64,000 nucleotides of DNA from Halomonas sp. Its GTDB lineage: Bacteria > Pseudomonadota > Gammaproteobacteria > Pseudomonadales > Halomonadaceae. Below the pieces are notes generated by a model. That model was not told the origin of the DNA. It searched no databases and saw only the letters and a list, made by a program, of their open reading frames with translations. The translations under genes were made by a program, and so were the position numbers. Every line of letters starts with the position of its first letter. Position 1 is the first letter of the stretch. This document shows, piece after piece, positions 8,892 through 17,309 of the stretch. The DNA lies in contig NZ_JAJUFQ010000020.1 in assembly GCF_029263665.1 (NCBI RefSeq), positions 22,942 to 86,941 on the forward strand, read 5' to 3'.

Positions 8892-8955
8892 GGTTGGTGA
8901 CGGCGCCCATTGGCGGTAATACCATGCACTGCCAAGGCATGGGGAGAAAGAGGGT

Positions 8956-8978
8956 GGAAGTTCCAGAACGGAACTTCC
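8956..8978 (+). terminator. Hairpin downstream of cysA
   Basis: A 9-base-pair perfect stem (8956-8964 with 8970-8978) and a five-base loop lie 65 bases after the cysA stop. There is no following T run, so it may be a weak terminator or a 3'-end stabiliser. Confidence 0.4.
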
Positions 8979-9105
8979 CGTTACCTTCATGTATCTGACA
9001 CACAACCTGGACATACCGCCTGACGGCCTGTCCAGACGATAGAATGATGCCCAAATACAGCATCTTGAACAACGAGTTGAATCGTTTCCTGACAGGAGAA
9101 ATGGA

Positions 9106-9693
9106 ATGCTTCGTCGCATGTACCTGACTGCTTCAGCATTGGCAGCCGCACTCGTACTGAGCGCCTGCGCAGCCCCTCAGAGCTTGCTTCCCGAACCTAA
9201 GCGCAGCATTCCTGTCGCCACTGCCGGTCAAGGACAGCAGGTGTCAGTCATTGCAGTGGATGGCCGTTCCTCCGATGTCCTTGGAACCCGTAGTGGTGTA
9301 GCCAATTCCACCGCTGAAATCCGGGTCAATGCACACGAGATCGTGCCCCAGCTACAGGCTGAAGCCGAGCGCGCGGTACATGACATGGGCTTCACTCCAA
9401 CGGCCGCCCCGGTCGAGGGCGCCCCATCCTTGACCCTGACGCTGAAGGAACTGAATTATCTGCGTGGCGCCAGCCAGGTCGTACTGCCGGAAGCCCAACT
9501 GAAAGGGGTCATCGAAGTGCAGGCTCAGAATGGTGGAGAAACCTATACGGGCAAATATACTTCACTGCGCAATCAAAGCTTTGCCGTCGCGCCTAACAAG
9601 GCCGCCAACACCAGCATGGTCACAGAGCTGCTCTCCGATGCTCTCAACCGCGCCTTCTCCGATCCAGCCCTGGGTCAGATGCTGGGCAAGTGA
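9106..9693 (+). CDS. YajG-family lipoprotein
   Basis: A predicted outer-membrane lipoprotein: the N-terminal signal ends in a lipobox LSACAAP (lipidated Cys21). The rest matches the YajG family pattern: a mixed alpha/beta domain with LTLTLKELNY and a late KYTSLRNQSF segment, then AANTSMVTELLSDALNRAFSDP. 195 residues. GACAGGAGAAATGG gives a strong ribosome binding site. The function of YajG proteins is not well defined. It stands alone between the cys operon and the convergent tpm gene. Confidence 0.82.
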   Translation: MLRRMYLTASALAAALVLSACAAPQSLLPEPKRSIPVATAGQGQQVSVIAVDGRSSDVLGTRSGVANSTAEIRVNAHEIVPQLQAEAERAVHDMGFTPTAAPVEGAPSLTLTLKELNYLRGASQVVLPEAQLKGVIEVQAQNGGETYTGKYTSLRNQSFAVAPNKAANTSMVTELLSDALNRAFSDPALGQMLGK

Positions 9694-9718
9694 ATCGCGG
9701 GTGATAACCGCCAGGCTA

Positions 9719-10354
9719 TCATCGTGATTCGATGGGCCCCCGACGCACTAGGGCCCATGCACTTTCCTGGAAGCCATTAGGTTCGACTTCACCATCGCCC
9801 AGGTGCGTGATGGTGAAGTTAGGCGCGAACAGGCGCTGTACTTCATCGGGCGTCACATTGAAAGGAGGTCCATGAGGTTCAGGACGCGCCAGGCTGATCA
9901 ACAGGCCTGGCGTTCCCGGCGGTACCAGCTGGGCCATGTGAAAGGCATAACGCTGACGCGTTGCCTCGGGCAACGCAATCAGGGCCGCACGGTCATAGAA
10001 GGCACCAACTTCTGCAGCCTGCTGGATATGGAAGTGAAAAAAGTCACCACACCACAATTCGATGTTTCCCTGGCGCATGACCGAGAAACCCGTATGTTGA
10101 TAGCGCGCCACATCTCCTGAGCCCTCGGATACAAACTGCTCCAGCGCCAGCATCGAAAGCTCGATGCCAAGAACCGGGTGCTGTTTCTCGGCAAGCCAAC
10201 GCATGTCCAGGCTCTTGCCGCACATTGGCACCAGCACCTTGGAGCCAGGTGCCACACCCAACGTTGGCCAATGCCGCACCAAGGTTGGATGGACGCTATC
10301 CCGATGAAAACCGATGCGGCCTTCTTCCCAGCGCTTGAGCCAATCTTCCTGCAT
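9719..10354 (-). CDS. tpm: Thiopurine S-methyltransferase
   Basis: A SAM-dependent methyltransferase. Bacterial TPMTs methylate thiopurines and oxyanions or organic forms of selenium and tellurium, giving tellurite or selenite tolerance. From the ATG at 10354 the protein has 211 residues and begins MQEDWLKRWEEGRIGFH, the family's typical N-terminus; the frame is open 35 codons further upstream but into the neighbouring gene. Motif I is VLVPMCGKSLDMRWL near 40-54, followed by VLGIELS; a later segment reads YDRAALIALP. It starts 13 bases after the stop of the SH3-domain gene, so the two are likely co-transcribed. Confidence 0.92.
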   Translation of the reverse strand: MQEDWLKRWEEGRIGFHRDSVHPTLVRHWPTLGVAPGSKVLVPMCGKSLDMRWLAEKQHPVLGIELSMLALEQFVSEGSGDVARYQHTGFSVMRQGNIELWCGDFFHFHIQQAAEVGAFYDRAALIALPEATRQRYAFHMAQLVPPGTPGLLISLARPEPHGPPFNVTPDEVQRLFAPNFTITHLGDGEVEPNGFQESAWALVRRGPIESR

Positions 10355-10367
10355 CACAAGCCCCGTA

Positions 10368-10991
10368 TCAGAACCAGCGATCGCGCTTGCGACGACGCCG
10401 TGGCAGATGAGGCACCAGCAGGCCAACCACCAACCCGGCTCCAGCGACACCACCGCCATACATGAAGTAGCGCATCAGCAGGTCTTCTTTCTGAGTATCA
10501 AGACGAGCCTCGAGCTTCCGATTGGCCTGGCCAATGGCAGCATTGGCACTTTCCAGCTCCTGGTTTCGCGTCTCCAGTTCATTGATACGCTGTTCACGCG
10601 CTGCCAGGTTGTCGCGCATGGCGCTGGTGCGCTTTTCCCAGGTATCGTTGATGCCGTCGAGCTCACTGGTCAGTGCCTTGACCTGATCCTGCAACTCGGG
10701 AAGCTGATCCTGAGCGCTGGGTTCCTCTTGCAGTTCCTTGCTCTGTACCCAGACCACATCACCGCTTTCGCTACGCACCTCGGAGTAGTCACCATTGGTG
10801 GAAAGCAGCGTCACCGGTTGTCCGGCTGTCAACGTGCCCACGATGCGATAACGGTCGGTCGGCCCACTGCGCACAAAGGTAGACAGTTCATCCGATACCC
10901 AACGGCTGGCATCGTCCTGTTGAGCCACCACCGGCATGGCCATGGCGGAGAGCACTGTACCCAGTGTCAAAGTCTTGAGAATCGTTTTCAT
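10368..10991 (-). CDS. SH3-domain membrane protein (TIGR04211 / YgiM-like)
   Basis: 207 residues: a signal peptide (cleavage after PVVA, about residue 23), a bacterial SH3 domain (about 28-90, with FVRSGPTDRYRIVGTL and VWVQSKEL), a coiled coil (about 95-175), a membrane segment (about 181-198) and a very basic tail (RRRRKRDR). This is the architecture of the TIGR04211 family, which includes E. coli YgiM. The SH3 domain should face the periplasm. Its molecular role is not established. It overlaps nothing and is followed at once by tpm. Confidence 0.82.
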   Translation of the reverse strand: MKTILKTLTLGTVLSAMAMPVVAQQDDASRWVSDELSTFVRSGPTDRYRIVGTLTAGQPVTLLSTNGDYSEVRSESGDVVWVQSKELQEEPSAQDQLPELQDQVKALTSELDGINDTWEKRTSAMRDNLAAREQRINELETRNQELESANAAIGQANRKLEARLDTQKEDLLMRYFMYGGGVAGAGLVVGLLVPHLPRRRRKRDRWF

Positions 10992-11722
10992 GCCCTGTTC
11001 CTGGCTATCCTAGGCTCGAATGGCAACTGCCTTTCCAAGCTACCCATGCGAAACCTTTCCTACAAAATTTTTCACACTAGTCTTTCAAGACCGATCTATC
11101 CAACTCGACCGCTCAGCCTGCTCGCTCAAGTGCAGCCTTCTCACACTGGCCATTTCCTTGCCTTGACCAGCGAGAGTCATACCTTGCCATCGCATTCAGG
11201 TATTCCATAACCAAGTATTCCACAACTTCTGTGGACAACTATCGGGAAAACCGCTGGAAACCACGACAAGAGCGGCGGAAGCCCTGCCCTGAGCACAAAT
11301 CGGTCATTATCTGACCAGGCTTTATCGCCAGCAGCATTCGCCAGACCTGTCATCTCGATGGGCAAGACTACCATAATGATCAGCGTCTGTTTCTACCGAT
11401 GCTGGCCCCTATCTCATCCGGCGAGTATAATGCGCCACCAGATACATTGGCCCATCGAGAAACTCCGCCGACGGTCGCCGCGGCGTCAGGGAAATACTGA
11501 ACGAATCGATTCGACGAGCATGCCCGGCACAGATCGCCTGAAGTGCGGGCATTCATGCAGTGTTTCCTTGGTGGTGCCTGTCTAACCACAGTATTCATTT
11601 GCCACTCGCGATATATCGCTGTTTCTCGGCGATCGTTCATGACGCCAGCAACGGCAACGTTTCTCGCACTCGCAAGCCATTCACCTCCGTCGATACGCAC
11701 CTCCGGTGTTTTCCAGAATCCC
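10992..11722. other. 731-base intergenic region before miaB
   Basis: No coding sequence with good support was seen. It holds the divergent promoters of the SH3 gene and miaB. A TATAAT at 11426-11431 is the best -10 element. A small inverted repeat CCACAACTTCTGTGG lies near 11219-11233. The frame of miaB stays open upstream as far as 11543 but the added residues do not resemble MiaB. Confidence 0.5.
11403..11431 (+). promoter_or_regulatory. Candidate sigma-70 promoter for miaB
   Basis: A perfect -10 hexamer TATAAT (11426-11431) with a weak -35 (TGGCCC, 11403-11408) at a 17-base spacing. It lies about 290 bases before the miaB ATG, which would give a long leader. Confidence 0.35.
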
Positions 11723-13066
11723 ATGACGAAGAAACTATTCATCAAGACCCACGGCTGCCAGATGAACGAGTATGACTCCGCACGCATGGCGGATCTGCTC
11801 GGTGAGTCTCATCAGATGGAGCTGACTGACAACGAGCAGGATGCGGATGTCATTCTGCTCAACACCTGCTCTATCCGTGAAAAGGCCCAGGAAAAGGTAT
11901 TCCATCAACTCGGCCGCTGGAAAAAGCTCAAGGAAGCCAATCCCGACCTGGTGATTGGCGTAGGGGGTTGTGTGGCCAGCCAGGAAGGCGAGGCCATCCG
12001 CAAACGAGCACCGCATGTGGACATGGTCTTCGGCCCTCAGACGCTGCACCGCGTGCCGTCCATGCTTGATGCCAGCCGTGACAACCAGATATCCGTGGTC
12101 GATGTCACCTTCCCGGAAATCGAGAAGTTCGATCACCTGCCCAAACCAAGTTCAGATGGCGCAACAGCCTTCGTCTCGGTCATGGAAGGCTGCTCCAAAT
12201 ATTGCACCTTCTGCGTTGTTCCCTACACCCGTGGTGAAGAAGTGTCACGCCCTTTCGAAGCCGTGATGGACGAGGTCTTTCACCTGGCCGACCAAGGCGT
12301 ACGCGAAATCAACCTGCTGGGTCAGAACGTCAATGCCTATCGTGGTATCAACGAAGATGGCGATGAAATCGATCTGGCGGAACTGATTGCCTGCATCGCC
12401 ACAGTGGACGGCATTGATCGCATCCGCTTCACCACTTCTCACCCCGTGGAGTTCAGCGACAGCCTGATCGAAGCCTACGGCGAGATTCCCGAATTGGTCA
12501 GTCACCTGCACCTGCCGGTACAGGCCGGCTCAGATCGAATCCTGGCAGCAATGAAGCGCGGCCACACAGTCGAAGAGTATGTCGACAAGATGGAGCGCAT
12601 CCGAACCCTGCGTCCGGACATCAGTTTTTCCTCTGACTTCATCATCGGCTTTCCAGGGGAAACGGAAGAAGACTTCCTGTCCACCATGGACCTGATCCAT
12701 CGTATTGGCTTCGATGCCTCTTTCAGCTTCGTTTATTCCGCTCGCCCGGGGACTCCAGCAGCAAGTTTGCCGGACGATACACCAGAGGAAATAAAGAAGC
12801 AGCGCCTGGCTATACTGCAGGAACGCATCAACCAGCAAGCCATGCAGATCAGCCGTCGCATGGTCGGCACCACCCAGCGTATTCTGGTCACCGGTTTCTC
12901 ATCCAAGGATCCTGGGCAGCTGTCTGGCCGCACAGAGAACAACCGAGTGGTCAACTTCCGGGCGGCCAATCCGACCGAACTTATCGGCTACTTCGTTGAT
13001 GTGGAGATTACCGAGGCACTGCCCAACTCCCTGCGCGGAGAACTTGCCTCTGCTGAGCGTTTCTGA
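11723..13066 (+). CDS. miaB: tRNA-2-methylthio-N6-dimethylallyladenosine synthase
   Basis: MiaB is a radical-SAM methylthiotransferase that adds the 2-methylthio group to i6A37 of tRNAs reading UNN codons. 447 residues from the ATG at 11723. The N-terminal UPF0004 domain carries cluster cysteines Cys12, Cys49 and Cys83; the radical-SAM motif EGCSKYCTFC gives Cys157, Cys161 and Cys164, the same numbers as in E. coli. A C-terminal TRAM domain (about 378-440) binds RNA. The ribosome binding site is weak, but the start is fixed by the family N-terminus MTKKLFIKTHGCQMNEYDS. It is first in the conserved miaB-ybeZ-ybeY-corC-lnt group. Confidence 0.95.
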   Translation: MTKKLFIKTHGCQMNEYDSARMADLLGESHQMELTDNEQDADVILLNTCSIREKAQEKVFHQLGRWKKLKEANPDLVIGVGGCVASQEGEAIRKRAPHVDMVFGPQTLHRVPSMLDASRDNQISVVDVTFPEIEKFDHLPKPSSDGATAFVSVMEGCSKYCTFCVVPYTRGEEVSRPFEAVMDEVFHLADQGVREINLLGQNVNAYRGINEDGDEIDLAELIACIATVDGIDRIRFTTSHPVEFSDSLIEAYGEIPELVSHLHLPVQAGSDRILAAMKRGHTVEEYVDKMERIRTLRPDISFSSDFIIGFPGETEEDFLSTMDLIHRIGFDASFSFVYSARPGTPAASLPDDTPEEIKKQRLAILQERINQQAMQISRRMVGTTQRILVTGFSSKDPGQLSGRTENNRVVNFRAANPTELIGYFVDVEITEALPNSLRGELASAERF

Positions 13067-13099
13067 TCAAGTCAGACCAAGATCGCCCTGCTATAGCAT

Positions 13100-13121
13100 T
13101 GCCCTGGCCTAGGTCAGGGCA
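13100..13121 (+). terminator. Near-palindromic hairpin between miaB and ybeZ
   Basis: A 22-base near-palindrome (TGCCCTG ... CAGGGCA) with one mismatched pair lies 33 bases after the miaB stop. No T run follows, so it may attenuate rather than stop transcription into ybeZ. Confidence 0.45.
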
Positions 13122-13160
13122 GTAATCTGACAGCTGACGCCAATTACCTACCACCAACGC

Positions 13161-14279
13161 ATGGACCCCTCTGCCTTGAGCCAGCCATCTTCCCAGGCCA
13201 ATCGCATCATCACGCTCAATCTCGAACCCAACGAGCCACGTCGCTTGGCCAACCTCTGTGGTCAACGTGACGAACATCTCAAGCTGATCGAAGAACGACT
13301 CGGCGTGACCCTGAGAAACCGCGGTAATATCTTCCAGCTCGCCGGTCCTACATCCCAGGTCAAGGCTGCTGCCAACGTGGTCGAGCAGCTGTATCGCGAG
13401 GCTGAAACCTCTGAGTTGACGCCAGATAGCGTGCATCTATTCTTGCAGGAGGCCGGACTTGAGTCGCTGGACGAGGATAATGGCAACGAGACTGCCGGCG
13501 AGGTACTGATTCGTACTCCACGCCTGGTGGTCAAGCCTCGCGGGTTCAACCAGCAAGGTTATGTCGCCAATATCCGCCAATACGATATCAATTTCGGTAT
13601 CGGTCCCGCGGGCACTGGCAAGACGTACCTGGCCGTGGCTGCCGCAGTAGAAGCGCTCAACCAGCAGCAGGTACGTCGCATTCTTCTGGTACGCCCGGCA
13701 GTGGAAGCCGGCGAAAAACTGGGTTTCCTGCCCGGAGACCTGGCACAGAAGATTGACCCTTATCTGCGGCCGCTGTACGACGCTCTCTATGAAATGATCG
13801 GCTTCGAGCAGGTCGGCAAGCTGATCGAACGCCAAGTGATCGAGATCGCCCCGCTGGCCTACATGCGCGGGCGTACGCTCAACGACTCATTCATTATTCT
13901 CGACGAAAGCCAGAACACCACACGCGAGCAAATGAAGATGTTCCTGACCCGCATCGGCTTCGGCTCCACAGCCGTGATCACCGGTGACGTCACCCAGGTG
14001 GACTTGCCTCGTGGACAACACTCAGGACTGATCCAGGTACTCGACGTGCTCAAGGATACCTCTGGCATCGGAGTCACTCACTTTGCTTCCAAGGATGTTG
14101 TGCGCCACCCACTGGTTCAGCGCATCATCGAGGCCTACGAGCTGTTCGAAGCCGACCAGGAAGCCGAGGAACGCACCCGGCGAGAGGCTCGGGAACAACA
14201 GCGTGCCGCTGCGGCCCAAGAGAAGAGAAACGAGCGCCAGGAACAGGCCAGCAACTCATCCAGGGAAGCATCATCGTGA
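13161..14279 (+). CDS. ybeZ: PhoH-like ATPase YbeZ
   Basis: A cytoplasmic PhoH-family P-loop ATPase that works with the neighbouring RNase YbeY; a helicase-like role in rRNA or RNA metabolism is the usual proposal. 372 residues: an N-terminal KH-like nucleic-acid-binding region (about 15-85), the Walker A GPAGTGKT at 148-155, Walker B FIILDESQN near 240, and SLVITGD-type segment VITGDVTQVDLPRGQ near 272-286. A highly charged, Glu/Arg-rich tail follows residue 330. The stop overlaps the ybeY start (GTGA). Confidence 0.92.
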   Translation: MDPSALSQPSSQANRIITLNLEPNEPRRLANLCGQRDEHLKLIEERLGVTLRNRGNIFQLAGPTSQVKAAANVVEQLYREAETSELTPDSVHLFLQEAGLESLDEDNGNETAGEVLIRTPRLVVKPRGFNQQGYVANIRQYDINFGIGPAGTGKTYLAVAAAVEALNQQQVRRILLVRPAVEAGEKLGFLPGDLAQKIDPYLRPLYDALYEMIGFEQVGKLIERQVIEIAPLAYMRGRTLNDSFIILDESQNTTREQMKMFLTRIGFGSTAVITGDVTQVDLPRGQHSGLIQVLDVLKDTSGIGVTHFASKDVVRHPLVQRIIEAYELFEADQEAEERTRREAREQQRAAAAQEKRNERQEQASNSSREASS

Positions 14280-14755
14280 GTGCGACGGTCGACCGCCAGG
14301 TCGCCACTGCTGCGACCGATTTGCCGGACCAGGCTAGCCTGGAGCGTTGGGTCAATGCTGTGCTCACCCGACACCCGGATCAGCAGGATGCAGAACTTAC
14401 GATACGTTTCGTGGACAATGATGAGAGCCAGAGCCTGAACCGCGACTATCGTGGCAAGGACAAGCCAACCAATGTGCTGTCATTCCCCTTTGAAGCACCT
14501 GAAGGTCTGGAACTGCCACTGCTCGGCGATCTGATCATCTGTCATTCAGTGGTTGCCCTGGAGGCCACGGAACAAGACAAGACCCTGACTCAGCACTACG
14601 CTCATATGGTAATACATGGCACCCTGCATCTGCTGGGGTATGACCATATCGAGGACGACGAGGCCGAGCACATGGAAGGCCTTGAACGAGAGATCCTGGC
14701 CGGCTTAGGCATCGCCGACCCCTATGCAAGTGAGGACGAGAGAACCAACGCATGA
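14276..14755 (+). CDS. ybeY: Endoribonuclease YbeY
   Basis: A zinc-dependent endoribonuclease needed for 16S rRNA 3'-end maturation and 70S ribosome quality control. 159 residues starting at a GTG that overlaps the ybeZ stop. The zinc motif H-G-x-L-H-L-x-G-Y-D-H supplies His114, His118 and His124. The conserved NVLSFPFE segment lies near 66-73. Length is normal. The four-base overlaps on both sides indicate a tightly coupled operon. Confidence 0.95.
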   Translation: MSATVDRQVATAATDLPDQASLERWVNAVLTRHPDQQDAELTIRFVDNDESQSLNRDYRGKDKPTNVLSFPFEAPEGLELPLLGDLIICHSVVALEATEQDKTLTQHYAHMVIHGTLHLLGYDHIEDDEAEHMEGLEREILAGLGIADPYASEDERTNA

Positions 14756-15618
14756 GCGAAGACCGATCGAGTAGCCAGGGCAGCAGGTCCTGGCTCGAAA
14801 AACTCTTCAGCGCCCTTTCCAGCGACAGTGATGAACCCAGCTCGCGTGATGAGCTCCGTGACTTCCTGCGCGAAGCTGCCAACCGGCTGAAGCTTGAACA
14901 GGATGCCTTGACCATCATCGAGGGCGCGCTCAACATCAGCGATCAGCAGGTTCGTGAAGTCCTGATCCCACGCTCCCAGGTCACCGCCATCGAAATCGAC
15001 CAGCCTCTGGAAGACTACCTTCCGATCATCCTGGAAACGGCGCATTCTCGTTATCCGGTCATTGGCGAGAACCTGGATGAAGTCAAAGGTATCCTGCTGG
15101 TCAAGGACCTCCTTCCACTGCTCCATAACAAAGACAACGCCCTTCCTTTCAAGCTCGAAGAAGTCCTGCGTCCGGCCATGTTCGTGCCGGAATCCAAGCG
15201 CCTCAACAGTCTGCTCAAGGAATTCCGCGATACTCGCAATCACATGGCCATTGTGGTGGATGAGTACGGTGGCACCGCGGGCATCATTACCATTGAAGAC
15301 ATCCTCGAAGAAATCGTTGGCGACATTGAAGATGAACACGATATCGATGAGGAAGTGGATATCCGCGATCTGGGCGACAATCGCTATGCCGTCCGCGCCC
15401 TGACGCCCATCGAGGATTTCAACGAGCGCTTCAACACTCACTTCCCCGACGATGAGTTTGATACCCTCGGCGGCCTGGTCATGCAGCGTTTCGGCCATCT
15501 GCCCAGCCGAGGCGAACACGCCACCATCGGCAACTGGCGCTTCACTGTGCTCAACGCCGATAATCGTCGCATTCGTCTACTCGAGATGGAGCCTGCAGCT
15601 CCCGCCGACGACGAATGA
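14752..15618 (+). CDS. corC: CorC/YbeX family CBS-domain protein
   Basis: A cytoplasmic protein of the CorC group, linked to magnesium/cobalt efflux and, in E. coli YbeX, to ribosome maturation. 288 residues: an acidic N-terminus, two CBS domains (about 65-190, with VREVLIPRSQVTAIE and VVDEYGGTAGIITIEDILEEIVG) and the C-terminal CorC_HlyC domain (about 205-285, DEFDTLGGLVMQRFGHLP). No membrane domain, unlike the longer CorC/HlyC relatives. It starts in an ATGA overlap with ybeY. Confidence 0.93.
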   Translation: MSEDRSSSQGSRSWLEKLFSALSSDSDEPSSRDELRDFLREAANRLKLEQDALTIIEGALNISDQQVREVLIPRSQVTAIEIDQPLEDYLPIILETAHSRYPVIGENLDEVKGILLVKDLLPLLHNKDNALPFKLEEVLRPAMFVPESKRLNSLLKEFRDTRNHMAIVVDEYGGTAGIITIEDILEEIVGDIEDEHDIDEEVDIRDLGDNRYAVRALTPIEDFNERFNTHFPDDEFDTLGGLVMQRFGHLPSRGEHATIGNWRFTVLNADNRRIRLLEMEPAAPADDE

Positions 15619-15622
15619 CCCA

Positions 15623-15643
15623 AGACCGTCCAGGTGACGGTCT
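15623..15643 (+). terminator. Short hairpin between corC and lnt
   Basis: An 8-base-pair stem (15623-15630 with 15636-15643, AGACCGTC/GACGGTCT) followed by ATTCTC begins right after the corC stop. Probably a partial terminator ahead of lnt. Confidence 0.45.
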
Positions 15644-15680
15644 ATTCTCACTCGCCCCACTTTCTTGAGGATGGATCCAC

Positions 15681-17219
15681 ATGCTGGAGCGTCTGTTCAG
15701 CGGCCGGACCAGTTACGCCGCCGCCATCATTGCCGGTGGCCTGACAACCCTGGCTTCTGCCCCCTTTTCCCACTGGTGGCTGGCTCCTGTTGCAGCTGCC
15801 CTGATGTATGCAGGTCTCTCTCGCCAAAACGGTCGTCAAGCCTTCTTACGCGGCTGGATGTACGGCCTGGGCCTGTTCGGCACCGGGGCATCCTGGGTAT
15901 ACGTCTCGATCCACGAGTACGGCTACACCAGCGCACCCCTGGCCTTCTTCCTGACCAGCCTGTTCGTGGTCTGCATGGCACTGTTCATTGCAGTCCCCCT
16001 CGGCCTGTATCGTCGCTTCTGCGGCCAACGTCTCAGCGTGCTCACCTTTGCCGGCGCTTGGGTGCTGATGGAGTGGCTGCGTACCTGGCTGTTCACCGGC
16101 TTTCCCTGGCTGCTGCTTGGCACCAGCCAGGTAAACTCACCTCTGGCCAGCCTGGCTCCCATTGGTGGTGTCTACCTGCTTTCTCTGGTTGTCGCCCTGA
16201 GCGGTGCCCTGTTCGTACAAGCGTGTCGTGGCCGTTGGCTGGCTCTCGCCCCACTGGCCGTCGCGTGGTTGATTCCCCTGGCGCTGCCGAACCACTGGAC
16301 CACCGACAAGGGCGAGCCCCTCAAGGTCAGCCTGCTGCAAGGCAATCTGCCACAGGAAATCAAATGGAGTGCCGAGGGCCAGCGCGAGGCCGTCAATACC
16401 TATCTCGGCCTGACCACCCAGCTCGGTGTCAAGGGAGACAGGAACGGCAACACTCCAGACATGGTGATATGGCCCGAAGCCGCCCTGCCCATGTTCGAGG
16501 ACCAGGCCGAACCCGTCCTGGCTCGTGCCCAGGCGGCACTGTCCCCGGATACCGCCCTGATCACCGGCATCCTGCAGCGTGACGAGAACGGCAATTTCTA
16601 TAACGCCGTGGTAGGCATGGGTAATGCCAGTGGCCACTACCGCAAGGCCCACCTGGTGCCTTTCGGTGAATACCTGCCACTGGAGAATCTGCTGCGCGGG
16701 GCCATTGCCTTCTTCGACCTGCCCATGCCAGCCATGACCCCGGAAAGAGGCGAACAAGCGCCGATTCATGCTGCAGGCTACACCCTCGGCAACGCCATCT
16801 GTTACGAGATCATCTACTCCGACTTGGTGGCCAGCCGTGCTCGTCAGTCAGACATTCTGCTCACCGTGTCCAACGACAGTTGGTTCGGTGACTCCCTTGG
16901 CCCTCACCAGCACTTAGAAATGGCTCGCCTGCGCGCACTGGAAAATGGTCGTTACGTCATTCGTGGCACCAGCAATGGCATCACCGCCATCATCGACGAC
17001 CAGGGCAATATCCTCGACCAGGCGCCCCAGTTCGAAACTGCCCGCCTCGACGGTCAGGTACAGGCCATGCAAGGACTGACGCCTTTCACTCGCACCGGGA
17101 GTTGGCCAGTGTGGCTCCTCGCGGCCCTGATGGTGCTGCCGGGATTGATCTACCGCCGCTCTGGTACTGCCAAGACCGGTTCATCAGCACAACCTCCGTC
17201 CGGATACGACAAGCCCTGA
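15681..17219 (+). CDS. lnt: Apolipoprotein N-acyltransferase
   Basis: An inner-membrane enzyme that adds the third acyl chain to lipoproteins, allowing Lol-dependent sorting. 512 residues with six to eight membrane helices in the first 200 residues and a periplasmic nitrilase-like domain (about 214-470). The catalytic triad is visible: Glu266 in WPEAALP, Lys322 in YRKAHLVPFGEY and Cys374 in ICYEIIYSD. A last membrane helix lies near 480-495. TGAGGATGG precedes the ATG. It closes the conserved miaB-lnt group and is followed by a strong terminator. Confidence 0.96.
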   Translation: MLERLFSGRTSYAAAIIAGGLTTLASAPFSHWWLAPVAAALMYAGLSRQNGRQAFLRGWMYGLGLFGTGASWVYVSIHEYGYTSAPLAFFLTSLFVVCMALFIAVPLGLYRRFCGQRLSVLTFAGAWVLMEWLRTWLFTGFPWLLLGTSQVNSPLASLAPIGGVYLLSLVVALSGALFVQACRGRWLALAPLAVAWLIPLALPNHWTTDKGEPLKVSLLQGNLPQEIKWSAEGQREAVNTYLGLTTQLGVKGDRNGNTPDMVIWPEAALPMFEDQAEPVLARAQAALSPDTALITGILQRDENGNFYNAVVGMGNASGHYRKAHLVPFGEYLPLENLLRGAIAFFDLPMPAMTPERGEQAPIHAAGYTLGNAICYEIIYSDLVASRARQSDILLTVSNDSWFGDSLGPHQHLEMARLRALENGRYVIRGTSNGITAIIDDQGNILDQAPQFETARLDGQVQAMQGLTPFTRTGSWPVWLLAALMVLPGLIYRRSGTAKTGSSAQPPSGYDKP

Positions 17220-17260
17220 AGCCAAATCCATCGACGGACTTCTGACTGGTCCCAACGTAA

Positions 17261-17295
17261 AAAGCCCGGACTCTGGCTACCAGAGTCCGGGCTTT
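17261..17295. terminator. Strong intrinsic terminator between lnt and phaC
   Basis: A perfect 16-base-pair stem (17261-17276 with 17280-17295) and a three-base loop. The stem ends in CTTTG on the plus strand and, read on the minus strand, in CTTTTTACG. It can serve both convergent genes. Confidence 0.88.
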
Positions 17296-17309
17296 GTTAT
17301 GCGTCAAAT

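Noticed and set aside
11219..11238. A DnaA-box-like TGTGGACAA with a nearby inverted repeat, possible origin
   Set aside because: A single imperfect box without AT-rich unwinding DNA or neighbouring dnaA/dnaN genes.
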